From Flagellimonas_A sp039592695 (GTDB lineage Bacteria; Bacteroidota; Bacteroidia; Flavobacteriales; Flavobacteriaceae), in the NCBI RefSeq assembly GCF_039592695.1, contig NZ_JBBUTK010000004.1, forward strand, positions 22,815 to 86,814: 64,000 nucleotides of DNA, in the 5' to 3' direction. The position numbers and the translations under genes are program-made. This document shows positions 49,156 through 58,797 of this stretch, one piece after another. The notes beneath the pieces were generated by a model that saw only the letters and a list, made by a program, of their open reading frames with translations, ran no database searches and had not been told where the DNA came from. Position 1 is the first letter of the stretch; every line of letters starts with the position of its first letter.

Positions 49156-51366
49156 ATGCCAATGAAAAGAAATTACGCTGTATTTCTTCTTCCCTTACTT
49201 TTTTCCATTTTTTGTTCAAATGCCCAAACACAACAGAAATCCTTTGTTGTCAAGTACATTGATGAACCTATCACTCTAGATGGAACACTAGATGAAAGTG
49301 TTTGGCAAAGGGCAGAAAGCGCCAGCGAATTTCATCAATACTTTCCTACTGATTCCGTTCTTGCTAAGCAACAGAGCGATATTAAAATGCTTTACGATGA
49401 AACCACTTTATATGTGGGAATTACCGTTTATGCCGCCGGAAATGACTTTGTCGTTCCTTCCCTTCAACGTGATTTTAGGGCCGGTGGCAGTGATAATATC
49501 ACCCTAATGTTTGATACCTTCAATGACGGAACAAACGCCTTCTTATTTGGTACAAATCCCTATGGGGTGAGGCGTGAAGCATTGGTTTCCAATGGCGGAA
49601 CGACCCTCAGTGGTTTTACCACTTCATGGGATGTAAAGTGGCGCGGCGAAACCAAAATGTATGACAAATATTATGTATCGGAGTGGGCAATTCCCCTCAC
49701 TTCCTTTAAATTCAAACAAGGGGAGACCAAATGGCGGTTCAACAGCTACCGATTTGATGTACAATCCAATGAAAGCAGTACCTGGATGCAAATACCCCAA
49801 AACCAATTTATCTTCAATCTGGCCTTCATGGGCGACATGGTCTTTGAAAAACCCTTGGGGAAATCACGAACCCCTTTTACACTTGTGCCTTATGTCAATG
49901 GTATTTCGCTCCGCGATTTTGAAAACAATACTTCTGAAAATACGGTAAAAGTTGGAGGGGATGCCAAAGTTGCCATTGGTAACGGAATGAATCTGGACAT
50001 TACGGTCAATCCAGATTTTTCCAATGTTGAAGTCGACAATCTTATCATCAATACGACACGATTTGCAATCGCATTACCAGAACGAAGACAGTTTTTCATT
50101 GACAACGTGGATCTATTTGGCACCTTTGGCAATGAACGTGATGCCAATCCGTTCTTTTCCAGAAGAATCGGAATTGCCGAAAACGCCGATGGTGAAACGA
50201 TTGAAAATCCAATAATAGCGGGCTTTCGCTTGAGTGGAAAGCTCAATGAAGATTGGCGTTTGGGAGTGTTGAACATACAGACTGAAGCAGATGAGGAAAA
50301 TGAAATACCCAGCAACAACAATACGGTCGTCGCCCTCCAAAAAAAGATGTTCTCAAGATCGAACCTCAGTTTTCTGTTCATCAATAGGCAAACCTTTGGT
50401 GATTATGAGTTTCTTGACCCAACAGACCGATACAACCGCGTGGTTGGAATGGATTATAACTTGGCCTCTGCTGACAATACTTGGGTAGGCAAGTTTTTTT
50501 ACCACAAGTCCTTTGCCTCGCAAATTGGGAATGCTGACGATGCGGCAGGGGCAAACTTAGAATACCTGACCAAAAATCTCAACCTCGGGTTCAGAAGCAG
50601 CTATGTCGGTAACGATTATCGCTCGGACCTGGGCTTTATCCGAAGAAAAGATATCATTGCCTTAAGACCTTATGCAGAATACAATTTCTGGCCTGAAAAG
50701 AGCAAGTTGATTCGGCACGGCTTTCGTTTTAGCCCTAATGCCATTTTTAGACCCACTTTGGACTATCAAAACACCGACTACACCATTTTCTATTCTTGGG
50801 ATGCACAATTTCAAGGACAGGAAGAAATAGGTGTTCGGGTGTTTGATAGATATACCTTTTTGGTCGACCCCTTTGACCCAACAAGTACCGATGGAGCCAT
50901 TGAGTTGCCTGGAAATCTTGGGTATCATTACCTATCTGGGGAGATTGGGTTTGAATCCGATAGGAGAAAAGTATTCTCATACGCCATGGAGGTGGGTTAT
51001 GGGGAATTCTACAACGGAACCCGAAGTACTTTTGAGGGTGATGCCGCCCTACGTCTACAGCCAAAGGTTTTGCTTTCCTTGAATCTAAGATATAACGGGA
51101 TTGATTTACCTGAGCCCTTCCCCAGCGCAGATATATGGCTGGTAAGCCCAAGGGTAGAAATCACCTTCAACAAATCCGTTTTTTGGACCACCTTGGTTCA
51201 GTACGGCAACCAAAGTGATAATTTGGGCATCAACTCTAGGCTGCAATGGCGCTTTGCACCACTTTCGGATCTGTTCATTGTTTACAACGACAATTATTTC
51301 GTTAACAATTTTATGCCCCGAAATCGGTCCATTAACTTAAAACTGACCTACTGGTTGAACATTTAG
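49156..51366 (+). CDS. DUF5916 outer-membrane protein, copy 1
   Basis: 736 aa with signal peptide (FCSNAQ). N-terminal carbohydrate-binding family 9-like domain (YIDEPITLDGTLDESVWQRA, LYDETTLYVGITVYA) then a long DUF5916 beta-barrel region ending in SINLKLTYWLNI, a C-terminal aromatic residue pattern typical of outer-membrane barrels. Substrate unknown. Tandem with a second copy 95 bp downstream. Confidence 0.88.
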   Translation: MPMKRNYAVFLLPLLFSIFCSNAQTQQKSFVVKYIDEPITLDGTLDESVWQRAESASEFHQYFPTDSVLAKQQSDIKMLYDETTLYVGITVYAAGNDFVVPSLQRDFRAGGSDNITLMFDTFNDGTNAFLFGTNPYGVRREALVSNGGTTLSGFTTSWDVKWRGETKMYDKYYVSEWAIPLTSFKFKQGETKWRFNSYRFDVQSNESSTWMQIPQNQFIFNLAFMGDMVFEKPLGKSRTPFTLVPYVNGISLRDFENNTSENTVKVGGDAKVAIGNGMNLDITVNPDFSNVEVDNLIINTTRFAIALPERRQFFIDNVDLFGTFGNERDANPFFSRRIGIAENADGETIENPIIAGFRLSGKLNEDWRLGVLNIQTEADEENEIPSNNNTVVALQKKMFSRSNLSFLFINRQTFGDYEFLDPTDRYNRVVGMDYNLASADNTWVGKFFYHKSFASQIGNADDAAGANLEYLTKNLNLGFRSSYVGNDYRSDLGFIRRKDIIALRPYAEYNFWPEKSKLIRHGFRFSPNAIFRPTLDYQNTDYTIFYSWDAQFQGQEEIGVRVFDRYTFLVDPFDPTSTDGAIELPGNLGYHYLSGEIGFESDRRKVFSYAMEVGYGEFYNGTRSTFEGDAALRLQPKVLLSLNLRYNGIDLPEPFPSADIWLVSPRVEITFNKSVFWTTLVQYGNQSDNLGINSRLQWRFAPLSDLFIVYNDNYFVNNFMPRNRSINLKLTYWLNI

Positions 51367-51461
51367 CTATTTTTATGTGGTGTTGGAATAAGATTAACTT
51401 CTTTGCATTTTTTTAACACCACAACGTTTTAAATTAGCGACCGCTAACTTAAAACCAAACC

Positions 51462-53660
51462 ATGGCCAAGTTTTACGTTGCCATACCCTTATTGTTCCTT
51501 TTTTTCTTTGCCCATTCACAAAATAGTTCAAAGTCTTTTACGGTCAAGTACATCAATGAGACTATTATACCCGATGGAATACTCGATGAATCCATTTGGG
51601 ATACAGCAGACAGTGCAAAAAACTATCATCAATATTTTCCATCGGATTCGGTCATGGCCATAAAACCGACCGAAATCAAGATGCTTTACAATGACAAGAC
51701 CCTTTTTATTGGCATCAGGGCAGAAGCGGATGGCCCCAATTACAATACACGTTCCTTACAACGTGACTTTCGGGGGCCTGGAATTGACCAGATTACTCTC
51801 GTATTTGATACGTTCAATGACGGCAATACCGCTTTTTTGTTCGGTATCAACCCTTTTGGGGTACGCCGTGAAGGGCTTATTGCCAATGGCGGTCTTGATG
51901 GGCGTGATTTTACCACTTCGTGGGATGTAAAATGGCGTGGCGATGCAAAAATATACGATGATTATTTTACCGCCGAAATGGCCATCCCTCTCACTTCCTT
52001 AAAATTCAAGGAAGGTGAGGTCAAGTTTCGGTTCAATAGCTATCGATTAGACATGCAGACCAATGAGCGAACCACTTGGGTAGCCATTCCCCAGAACCAG
52101 CCCATTTTTAGTTTGGCCTTTATGGGCGATATGGTTTTTGAAAAGGGATTGGGAAAATCGAGAACTCCCTTGGCCCTTATTCCCTATATCAACGGAATTG
52201 CCGCCCGTGATTATGAATCGGACCAAGACCTCAGCAATTTCAAAGTGGGAGCCGATGCCAAGGTTTCCGTTGGCAATAGTTTGAATTTGGATTTGACCGT
52301 TAATCCAGATTTCTCCACGGTAGAGGTGGATAATTTTATTACCAACCTTACCCGATTTGAGGTGGCGCTTCCAGAACGACGCCAATTTTTTGTCGACAAT
52401 AATGACCTATTTGGAAACTTCGGCGGGGGGCGTGATGCTAATCCGTTTTTCTCAAGAAGAATAGGCATTGCAAGGGATACCGCAGACAATACCATTGAAA
52501 ACCGCATCATTGGGGGGCTTCGGCTCAGCGGGAAGTTAAATCGTAATCTCCGCTTGGGCTTCCTCAATATTCAGACGGAGGAGGATGCCGCCAACGAAAT
52601 CCCCTCTAACAATAACATGATGCTCGCTTTGCAGCAAAAAATGTTCTCACGTTCCAATTTAGGGTTTTTCTTTATCAATCGGCAGGCCATTGGCGCATCC
52701 GATTTTCTACCTGAAGATGAAGAATACAACCGTGTTGTGGGACTCGATTATATTTTGGCCTCAGCGGATAACAGCTGGACGGGGAAGTTCTACGCCCATA
52801 AATCATTCCAACCAAACGATTCAGAAGGCAATTACTCTCTTGGATTCAACCTTGGCAAAAACACCCGGAACTTTTCGGCCATTGTTGACGTCGTGTCAAT
52901 TGATGAGGAATTCAATTCTGATTTAGGGTTTATCAGAAGAAAGGATATTTTCAAAGTCGCGAATATTCTTGAAGGAAGGTATTGGCCGAAAAAAGGGAAA
53001 GTCAATCGCTATCAACTGCAACTGTTCAATGTGGTCACTTGGCGTCAAAATCTCGATTTTCTCTATTCCGATTACGACTTCAACTTGGAAGGAACCGCAG
53101 AATTCAAAACCTTGGAAAGCCTTCAAGCCCGTTTTCAAAAACGTTTTGTTTTCTTGACCGATGAGTTTGAACCCACTGGAAAAGATGGGGCAGTTCCCCT
53201 TCCTGCCAATACAGGGTATCATTTCAATGGAGTGGAGCTGGAGTTCCAGTCCGATCAACGCAAACTCTTTTCCTTTGGCATTCAACCCAGCTATGGCGAA
53301 TTCTTTAACGGAGAACGCTGGTCGGTTGAAGGTCAGATGAACATGCGATTTCAACCTAAAGTAGAATTAGGCCTAAATGTGCAGTATGATCATATAGAGC
53401 TTCCAGAGCCCTTTTCAACCACGGATATTTGGCTGGTAAGCCCAAGGGCCACCATTACCTTCAGTAAGTCGGTCTTTTGGTCAACTTTGGTACAATACAG
53501 CAATCAAAGGGACAATTTAGGCGTCAATTCCAGATTGCAATGGCGTTTTGCCCCCTTGTCCGATTTGTTTTTGGTGTACAATGACAATTATTTTGTCAAT
53601 ACCTTCATGCCCCGTAGCCGATCTATCAATTTAAAGTTGACGTATTGGTTGAATATTTGA
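51462..53660 (+). CDS. DUF5916 outer-membrane protein, copy 2
   Basis: 732 aa, strongly similar to copy 1 along its length; both end SINLKLTYWLNI and share PNPDFS-like NPDFSxVEVDN, ALPERRQFFxDN and NPFFSRRIGIA. Signal peptide (LFFFAHSQ). Divergence is greatest in the middle of the barrel. Tandem duplication rather than recent copying. Confidence 0.88.
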   Translation: MAKFYVAIPLLFLFFFAHSQNSSKSFTVKYINETIIPDGILDESIWDTADSAKNYHQYFPSDSVMAIKPTEIKMLYNDKTLFIGIRAEADGPNYNTRSLQRDFRGPGIDQITLVFDTFNDGNTAFLFGINPFGVRREGLIANGGLDGRDFTTSWDVKWRGDAKIYDDYFTAEMAIPLTSLKFKEGEVKFRFNSYRLDMQTNERTTWVAIPQNQPIFSLAFMGDMVFEKGLGKSRTPLALIPYINGIAARDYESDQDLSNFKVGADAKVSVGNSLNLDLTVNPDFSTVEVDNFITNLTRFEVALPERRQFFVDNNDLFGNFGGGRDANPFFSRRIGIARDTADNTIENRIIGGLRLSGKLNRNLRLGFLNIQTEEDAANEIPSNNNMMLALQQKMFSRSNLGFFFINRQAIGASDFLPEDEEYNRVVGLDYILASADNSWTGKFYAHKSFQPNDSEGNYSLGFNLGKNTRNFSAIVDVVSIDEEFNSDLGFIRRKDIFKVANILEGRYWPKKGKVNRYQLQLFNVVTWRQNLDFLYSDYDFNLEGTAEFKTLESLQARFQKRFVFLTDEFEPTGKDGAVPLPANTGYHFNGVELEFQSDQRKLFSFGIQPSYGEFFNGERWSVEGQMNMRFQPKVELGLNVQYDHIELPEPFSTTDIWLVSPRATITFSKSVFWSTLVQYSNQRDNLGVNSRLQWRFAPLSDLFLVYNDNYFVNTFMPRSRSINLKLTYWLNI

Positions 53661-53746
53661 AAAAATTCAAAATTCCAGTAGCCATCGGAACCAAATTTCA
53701 AAAACAAAAAGTTTCTTAATTTGAGACAGTAAACCATTACAAACCT

Positions 53747-53795
53747 TGAACTCTGAACTCTGAACTCTGAACTCTGAACTCTGAACTCTGAACTC
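53747..53795. repeat. Heptanucleotide tandem array (TGAACTC)7
   Basis: Seven perfect copies of TGAACTC, ending 7 nt before the DUF819 start codon. Same unit length as, but unrelated sequence to, the two arrays near 21.7 kb. Confidence 0.97.
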
Positions 53796-53802
53796 ATAAA
53801 AA

Positions 53803-55068
53803 ATGAACCAACTTCCACTGACCGATGATACGGTCATCTTTGGCCTACTCGCCCTTTGCTTAGGTTTCGTTTTCTACACTTCTTCCCTAAAAACCGGGTT
53901 TTGGAAAAAATTCTATTCCATAGTCCCCACGGTATTGATGTGCTATTTATTGCCATCGGTATTTACCAGTACGGGTTTGGTAGATGAAGAAAGTTCTAAT
54001 TTGTATTACGTAGCAAGTCGTTATCTTCTGCCAGCGGCTTTGATTCTAATGACCTTGAGTATTGATTTGAAGGCCATTGCGAATTTGGGTTCAAAAGCAT
54101 TGATCATGTTTTTAACCGGTACGGCAGGTATCATTATTGGTGGTCCCATTGCTATTTTGATTGTATCCATTTTCTCACCCGATACAGTAGGCGGAGCAGA
54201 TTTTGATGCCGTATGGCGCGGATTGGCAACTATTGCAGGCAGTTGGATCGGTGGGGGTGCCAACCAAGCGGCGATGTTGGAAGTCTTTAAATACAATCCT
54301 GAGAATTTTGGAAATATGGTCTTGGTCGATGTGGTGATGGCCAATGTTTGGATGGCCGTACTTTTATTGGGAATTGGGCGGAGCAACAAAATCGATACTT
54401 GGTTGAAGGCTGACAATTCGTCCATTGAAGCCTTGAAACAAAAAGTGACGGAATATACAGAGCGAATCTCAAGAATTACCACCTTAAAAGATTTGATTAT
54501 GCTCCTGTTCTTTGCCTTTTTGGGGGTCAGCATCGCCCATTTTTTCGGATACCACTTCTCTGAATTTCTAAAGGATAATTTCGAAGTAATACGGAACAAA
54601 GAAAAAGCCTTGTCATCTTTAGGCTCAAAATTCCTGTGGATGGTAGTCGTTGCAACGCTTGTTGGCGTCGGGCTTTCTTTTACCAAAGCTAAAAATTATG
54701 AAGGTGCGGGTGCCAGTAAGATTGGTGGCATGTTCATTTATATTTTGGTGGCGACCATCGGAATGAAAATGGATTTAAGCAAGATTTTTGACAATCCTGG
54801 ATTATTGGCGGTCGGATTCATTTGGATCGCCATCCACGCTGGATTGTTGATTTTAGTGGCTAAAATCATAAAAGCCCCCTACTTTTTCTTGGCCGTGGGC
54901 AGTCAGGCCAATGTTGGTGGTGCCGCTTCGGCACCTGTGGTAGCGGCAGAATTTCACCCCTCATTGACTTCCGTGGGCATCTTGTTGGCTGTTTTTGGAT
55001 ATGTGGTGGGCACTGCAGGAGCCTACATCTGTGCTTTGTTGATGGAGGTGGCCTCCACCATTCAATAA
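53803..55068 (+). CDS. DUF819 family membrane transporter-like protein
   Basis: 421 aa with about ten membrane helices. WRGLATIAGSWIGGGANQAAMLEVF and the C-terminal SQANVGGAASAPVVAAEFHPSL are DUF819 (YjcL-like) signatures, related in fold to sodium-coupled carriers such as GltS. Substrate unknown. A seven-copy heptamer array replaces its upstream leader. Confidence 0.88.
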   Translation: MNQLPLTDDTVIFGLLALCLGFVFYTSSLKTGFWKKFYSIVPTVLMCYLLPSVFTSTGLVDEESSNLYYVASRYLLPAALILMTLSIDLKAIANLGSKALIMFLTGTAGIIIGGPIAILIVSIFSPDTVGGADFDAVWRGLATIAGSWIGGGANQAAMLEVFKYNPENFGNMVLVDVVMANVWMAVLLLGIGRSNKIDTWLKADNSSIEALKQKVTEYTERISRITTLKDLIMLLFFAFLGVSIAHFFGYHFSEFLKDNFEVIRNKEKALSSLGSKFLWMVVVATLVGVGLSFTKAKNYEGAGASKIGGMFIYILVATIGMKMDLSKIFDNPGLLAVGFIWIAIHAGLLILVAKIIKAPYFFLAVGSQANVGGAASAPVVAAEFHPSLTSVGILLAVFGYVVGTAGAYICALLMEVASTIQ

Positions 55069-55130
55069 CCCAAAAGCTTGAAATAAACAGAAATCTATAC
55101 CGTTCATATAACTGAACCAACCCAAGTTCG

Positions 55131-55736
55131 ATGAAAACAAAATCCTTTTTTGCTGTTCTCTCCCTTGTTTTATGTTCTGTCTCTTGCATTGATTTCAGCA
55201 ACAACGTCAAAAAAGACAAGCTTACAGATGATGACTTTATTGCCGTGGTCACCAATGAAGAATATGAGGTAAAACTGCCAAAATACATGAAAGAGGCCAC
55301 GGGCCTGAATGATGAGGCCTCGCTTCAGTACCAAAATGTTTTTAAAGAGACCTATTTTGTGGTCATCGACGAATACACCGATGATTTTGTTTCTGTTTTC
55401 AAAGACCTCGGTGAATACGATGAGTCAATTTCCGTAGTAAAAAACTATAAAAACATTCAGCTTCAATACTTTCAAGAAAGTTTAACAGCGTATGATTTTT
55501 TGGAAGAAAAATCGCTTGAAATCAATGGTCTAGATTCAGAAATGACGTATTTCGATGGCAAAATTGAGGGGGTTATTTATCCCATCAATTATTGTTTGGC
55601 CTTTATTGAGGGTGATGAAAAAGTCTACATGCTCATGGCATGGACATTGAAAGACAGAAAAGATAAGTACCGAGAAACTTTCGACAAAATCGTAAAATCC
55701 TTCAGGTTAGTCGATAATCAAACTGCTTCCAAATAA
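55131..55736 (+). CDS. Lipoprotein of unknown function
   Basis: 201 aa. Lipoprotein signal with Cys19 (LCSVSC). Acidic, alpha/beta; YEVKLPKYMKEATGLNDEASLQYQNVFKETYFVVIDEY and the end YRETFDKIVKSFRL are similar to PsbP/DcrB-like domains by eye. Function unknown. 62 nt after DUF819. Confidence 0.65.
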   Translation: MKTKSFFAVLSLVLCSVSCIDFSNNVKKDKLTDDDFIAVVTNEEYEVKLPKYMKEATGLNDEASLQYQNVFKETYFVVIDEYTDDFVSVFKDLGEYDESISVVKNYKNIQLQYFQESLTAYDFLEEKSLEINGLDSEMTYFDGKIEGVIYPINYCLAFIEGDEKVYMLMAWTLKDRKDKYRETFDKIVKSFRLVDNQTASK

Positions 55737-55760
55737 AATTGAAGTTATTTTTCTCAGCGT

Positions 55761-55792
55761 TTTGTAGTTGACTTGCACTTTTATGATATTTG
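55761..55792 (+). promoter_or_regulatory. Promoter of the DUF4369-like gene
   Basis: TTTG (55761-55764), 20-nt spacer, GATATTTG (55785-55792), 7 of 8 matches to TAnnTTTG. It lies downstream of an alternative ATG (55773), supporting the start at 55812. Confidence 0.55.
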
Positions 55793-55811
55793 CTGGTTTC
55801 AACACAAAACC

Positions 55812-56513
55812 ATGATTAGAGTTATCTACCTGTGCTTCTTTTTGTTTTTAATAGTTTCTTGTAAGAAATCATCTGAAAATCTCATGGTGGTTTCGGGCAA
55901 TGTCGAAGGGCTCAAAAAAGGGACACTGTTCTTTCAAAAAGTGCGAGATTCTGCGTTGTTCAATATCGATTCGCTCGAAATCAAGGGTGACGGCAACTTC
56001 GCTTTCGAATACGAAATTGAAAGTCCTGAAATCTTCTATCTGTATCTACAAAAAGCAGACAACAACGATATCAATGACCGAATTACTTTTTTTGGTGAAC
56101 CAGGGGAAGTCGCAGTAAATACATCATGGAATCGATTTGATGGTGATGCAGAAATCATGGGGTCAGCACTACATCAACAATTTGAAAATTGTAAAGACAT
56201 GCTATCAAAATTCAATACGAAAGAATTGGAGCTGGCCCAACTACAGTTGCTTCCCGAGGTACAAAAAGATTCTATCGCAGCTGACTCTATCGGGCGATTG
56301 AATGGGCTCAATTTTATCCGTAAATACAAATATGTGCTCAATTTTGCGCTGAGCAACCCTGATTCGTATGTTACACCGTATTTGGCGTTGACCGAAGTTG
56401 CAGATGCCAATCCGAAGTATTTGGATTCTATAAACAATTCATTATCTGAGAGGGTGGCGAATTCAAAATATGGCAAGGCACTTGACGACTATGTCAAAAC
56501 ATTGAAAAAGTAA
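55812..56513 (+). CDS. DUF4369 domain lipoprotein
   Basis: 233 aa from MIRVIYLCFFLFLIVSC (Cys17). VSGNVEGLKKGTLFFQKV, then IDSLEIKGDGNFAFEYEIESPEIFYLYL, is the DUF4369 beta-sandwich often found at the N-terminus of thioredoxin-like proteins. Here no thioredoxin domain follows; the C-terminal half is helical. Convergent with the next gene. Confidence 0.8.
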   Translation: MIRVIYLCFFLFLIVSCKKSSENLMVVSGNVEGLKKGTLFFQKVRDSALFNIDSLEIKGDGNFAFEYEIESPEIFYLYLQKADNNDINDRITFFGEPGEVAVNTSWNRFDGDAEIMGSALHQQFENCKDMLSKFNTKELELAQLQLLPEVQKDSIAADSIGRLNGLNFIRKYKYVLNFALSNPDSYVTPYLALTEVADANPKYLDSINNSLSERVANSKYGKALDDYVKTLKK

Positions 56514-56516
56514 CCT

Positions 56517-56786
56517 TTAGTCAAGTTTGTTCACTTTTTCAATCAACTTGTTGGCCTTTTCCTCCAATTCTTTTCGAATGGTCTTAAAATGTGCTTTTTT
56601 GTTTTCGATTTCTTTTTGATTGACCTTGTTCATCAAATCATCAAAAACATCGATTGCCTCGTCTATAATCACTGAACCTTCTTCAGAGCCCTTTTTGTTG
56701 GAAACCGCCTCAGAAATATAAACGGCCTCAATGATATCGCCCAGAACATAGTTGATATCCTTCTTTAAATCACGTATGCTTGACAT
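56517..56786 (-). CDS. Small helical protein of unknown function
   Basis: 89 aa from MSSIRDLKKDINYVLGDIIEAVY; a longer frame starts inside the manA gene. Coiled-coil-like end (KTIRKELEEKANKLIEKVNKL). Conserved-looking in layout, common next to manA-type genes in Flavobacteriaceae to my recollection, but function unknown. Confidence 0.7.
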   Translation of the reverse strand: MSSIRDLKKDINYVLGDIIEAVYISEAVSNKKGSEEGSVIIDEAIDVFDDLMNKVNQKEIENKKAHFKTIRKELEEKANKLIEKVNKLD

Positions 56787-56812
56787 AGTGGTATTTTTTT
56801 TCAAATGTAAGG

Positions 56813-57781
56813 TTAAATGGTCACCTGCAAAATTTTGCACCCATTGGTCAATATGCGCATGTTCTTACTTGATGCCGATAAGAGTATGGTTTCTCCTTTT
56901 TTGAACGATGCTGTGCCATTCTCGTTCGATACAGTTGACGCGCCTTCGACGCACATCAATACCGTGAAACTGTCCCTATCTGAAATATCAAGTTCAAAAT
57001 CGTTTGTCAAGGGCAATACGTCGGTCTTAAAATAAAGGCAACTCACCATGTTGTTCACGGTATCTTCAACTTTTGTGTATGCGACCTTGAAATCATCTTT
57101 TTTCTCATAGTCTATCGCATCAAGGGCAAGTTCAGTATGAAGTTCACGTAGGTTTCCGTTTTTATCCTTTCGGTTAAAGTCAAAAACTCGGTAGGTTATG
57201 TCTGAGGTCTGCTGGATTTCCGCCAACAACACTCCAGCACCAATGGCGTGTATTTTTCCAGTATTGATAAAAAAGGTGTCCCCCTCTGCTACCTTTTCAT
57301 AATTGAGAAGCTCAAGCAAGGTGTCGTTCTCTAAACTTTTCTGGTAGGTTGACCTATCGACGTTTTGGTTGAACCCAACAATCAACTCTGCTCCCGGGTC
57401 TGCATCCATGATGTACCACATCTCGGTTTTTCCAAAGGAATCGTGACGTTCTTTGGCCATTTTGTCATTGGGATGCAACTGAATGGACAAATCTTTTTTG
57501 GCATCAATGAATTTGATAAGTATGGGAAACTCCTTCCCGAAACGTTCATAAACGCTTTTGCCCAACAATTCAACCGGGTGCTTGTCAATCAATTTTTGTA
57601 AAGTCTTCCCCTTTAAAGAACCGTCAGAAACCACTGAAACATTGCCTTTCACCGCTGATAGTTCCCAACTTTCACCAGTGGTATCAGTTTTGCTGGGCTT
57701 ATCAAAAAGTTCTTTGAGTTTTTCACCGCCCCACAATCGGTCTTTCATGATGGGGTCGAATTTCAATGGATACAGCTTCAT
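56813..57781 (-). CDS. manA: Mannose-6-phosphate isomerase, class I
   Basis: 322 aa. Interconverts mannose-6-phosphate and fructose-6-phosphate. Zinc-site motifs LSIQLHPNDKMAKERH and GKTEMWYIMDADPGAE, and later FFINTGKIHAIGAGVLLAEIQQTSDITYR. Feeds GDP-mannose for surface polysaccharide. Upstream on the same strand are queD-like and idi genes. Confidence 0.93.
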   Translation of the reverse strand: MKLYPLKFDPIMKDRLWGGEKLKELFDKPSKTDTTGESWELSAVKGNVSVVSDGSLKGKTLQKLIDKHPVELLGKSVYERFGKEFPILIKFIDAKKDLSIQLHPNDKMAKERHDSFGKTEMWYIMDADPGAELIVGFNQNVDRSTYQKSLENDTLLELLNYEKVAEGDTFFINTGKIHAIGAGVLLAEIQQTSDITYRVFDFNRKDKNGNLRELHTELALDAIDYEKKDDFKVAYTKVEDTVNNMVSCLYFKTDVLPLTNDFELDISDRDSFTVLMCVEGASTVSNENGTASFKKGETILLSASSKNMRILTNGCKILQVTI

Positions 57782-57789
57782 AGTGGTAT

Positions 57790-58197
57790 TTAACCTGAAT
57801 ACGTTACGAAGTTTCTAGGGGTCTCATAGAGTTTGATTTCCAAGTCTTTGGAGTCATCGATATGAGGTCTCAGCTTATTGAAAATGACAACCGCGATATT
57901 TTCTGCTGTCGGATTGAGGTTTTCAAATTCTGGCACATCAAGATTGAGATTTTTATGATCAAAGGCCTCTTCTATGTGTTTTTTAATGAGATCTTTTAGC
58001 TCTTTCATGTCCATCACAAACCCTGTTCTTTGATCAATTTCACCGGTCACACTGACAATCAAATCATAATTGTGCCCATGAAATTTCGGATTGTTGCACT
58101 TGCCGAAGACTTCCTGGTTTTTTTCAAAGTTCCAATCTGGGCGGTACAGCCTGTGGGCGGCATTGAAACTGGCTTTTCTACTGACCTTTACTTTCAT
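57790..58197 (-). CDS. queD: 6-carboxytetrahydropterin synthase-like protein (QueD/PTPS family)
   Basis: 135 aa. Zinc ligands His15 (FNAAHRL), His40 and His42 (KFHGHNYDL), with catalytic Cys34 (FGKCNNP). VMDMKELKDLIKKHIEEAFDHKNLNLD is typical. Either queuosine precursor synthesis or pterin synthesis. The start overlaps the idi stop by 4 nt. Confidence 0.92.
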   Translation of the reverse strand: MKVKVSRKASFNAAHRLYRPDWNFEKNQEVFGKCNNPKFHGHNYDLIVSVTGEIDQRTGFVMDMKELKDLIKKHIEEAFDHKNLNLDVPEFENLNPTAENIAVVIFNKLRPHIDDSKDLEIKLYETPRNFVTYSG

Positions 58198-58727
58198 GAT
58201 GCCTTCGGATTTACCATCAAATGGTCATAAAATCGTTGAAAAATAATCTTGAACCAAGCCGTATACTTTTCAGGATGTTCGTCGATATCGCTTTTGATTT
58301 CTGAGGGAAGCATCCATTTCCAATCGGCCACTTCATCAGAATTGATATTTGGCTCATTGTTGTAGTACCCTATCATCACATGATCCAATTCATGTTCGGT
58401 CAGCCCATTATCGAAAGGTGCCTTATATATAAAACTGAACAGTTCTTTCAGTTCGGTCTCAAACCCCATTTCTTCCTTCAAACGCCTTTTGCCGGCTGCA
58501 ATATTTGATTCCCCTTCCCGCTGGTGGCTACAGCAGGTGTTGGTCCATAACTTGGGGGAGTGATACTTATCCGCAGCCCGTTGTTGCAGCATGGTCTCGC
58601 CCTTGTCGTTCATCACAAAGACCGAAAAGGCCCTGTGCAAAGCAGCCTTTTCATGCGCTTCCAACTTTGGCATAAGCCCAATCTGATTGTCGTTCTCGTC
58701 TACAAGTATGACCCGTTCTTCATTCAT
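58194..58727 (-). CDS. idi: Isopentenyl-diphosphate delta-isomerase type 1
   Basis: 177 aa. Nudix fold enzyme interconverting IPP and DMAPP. HRAFSVFVMNDKGETMLQQRA, the catalytic Cys in WTNTCCSH (C65/C66) with His68, GKRRLKEEMGFETEL (Nudix Glu) and the later Glu in LTEHELDHV. Supplies isoprenoids for the carotenoids made by the genes at the window start. Confidence 0.94.
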   Translation of the reverse strand: MNEERVILVDENDNQIGLMPKLEAHEKAALHRAFSVFVMNDKGETMLQQRAADKYHSPKLWTNTCCSHQREGESNIAAGKRRLKEEMGFETELKELFSFIYKAPFDNGLTEHELDHVMIGYYNNEPNINSDEVADWKWMLPSEIKSDIDEHPEKYTAWFKIIFQRFYDHLMVNPKAS

Positions 58728-58731
58728 ACTG

Positions 58732-58739
58732 CAAAAATA
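58732..58739 (-). promoter_or_regulatory. Candidate -7 box of idi, leaderless type
   Basis: TATTTTTG on the minus strand 4 nt before the idi ATG, with TTG 16 nt upstream (slightly short). Same geometry as at 9944-9951. Confidence 0.45.
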
Positions 58740-58797
58740 CGGATCTTTGACCCATCAATTCTTGCAAACAGAACAGAAAGTTTGTAATGAAAAGGGA

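Noticed and set aside
54021..54686. 221-aa reading frame opposite the DUF819 gene
   Set aside because: Antisense shadow of a membrane protein gene.
53803..55068. Glutamate:Na+ symporter GltS
   Set aside because: Signature segments fit DUF819 better than GltS.
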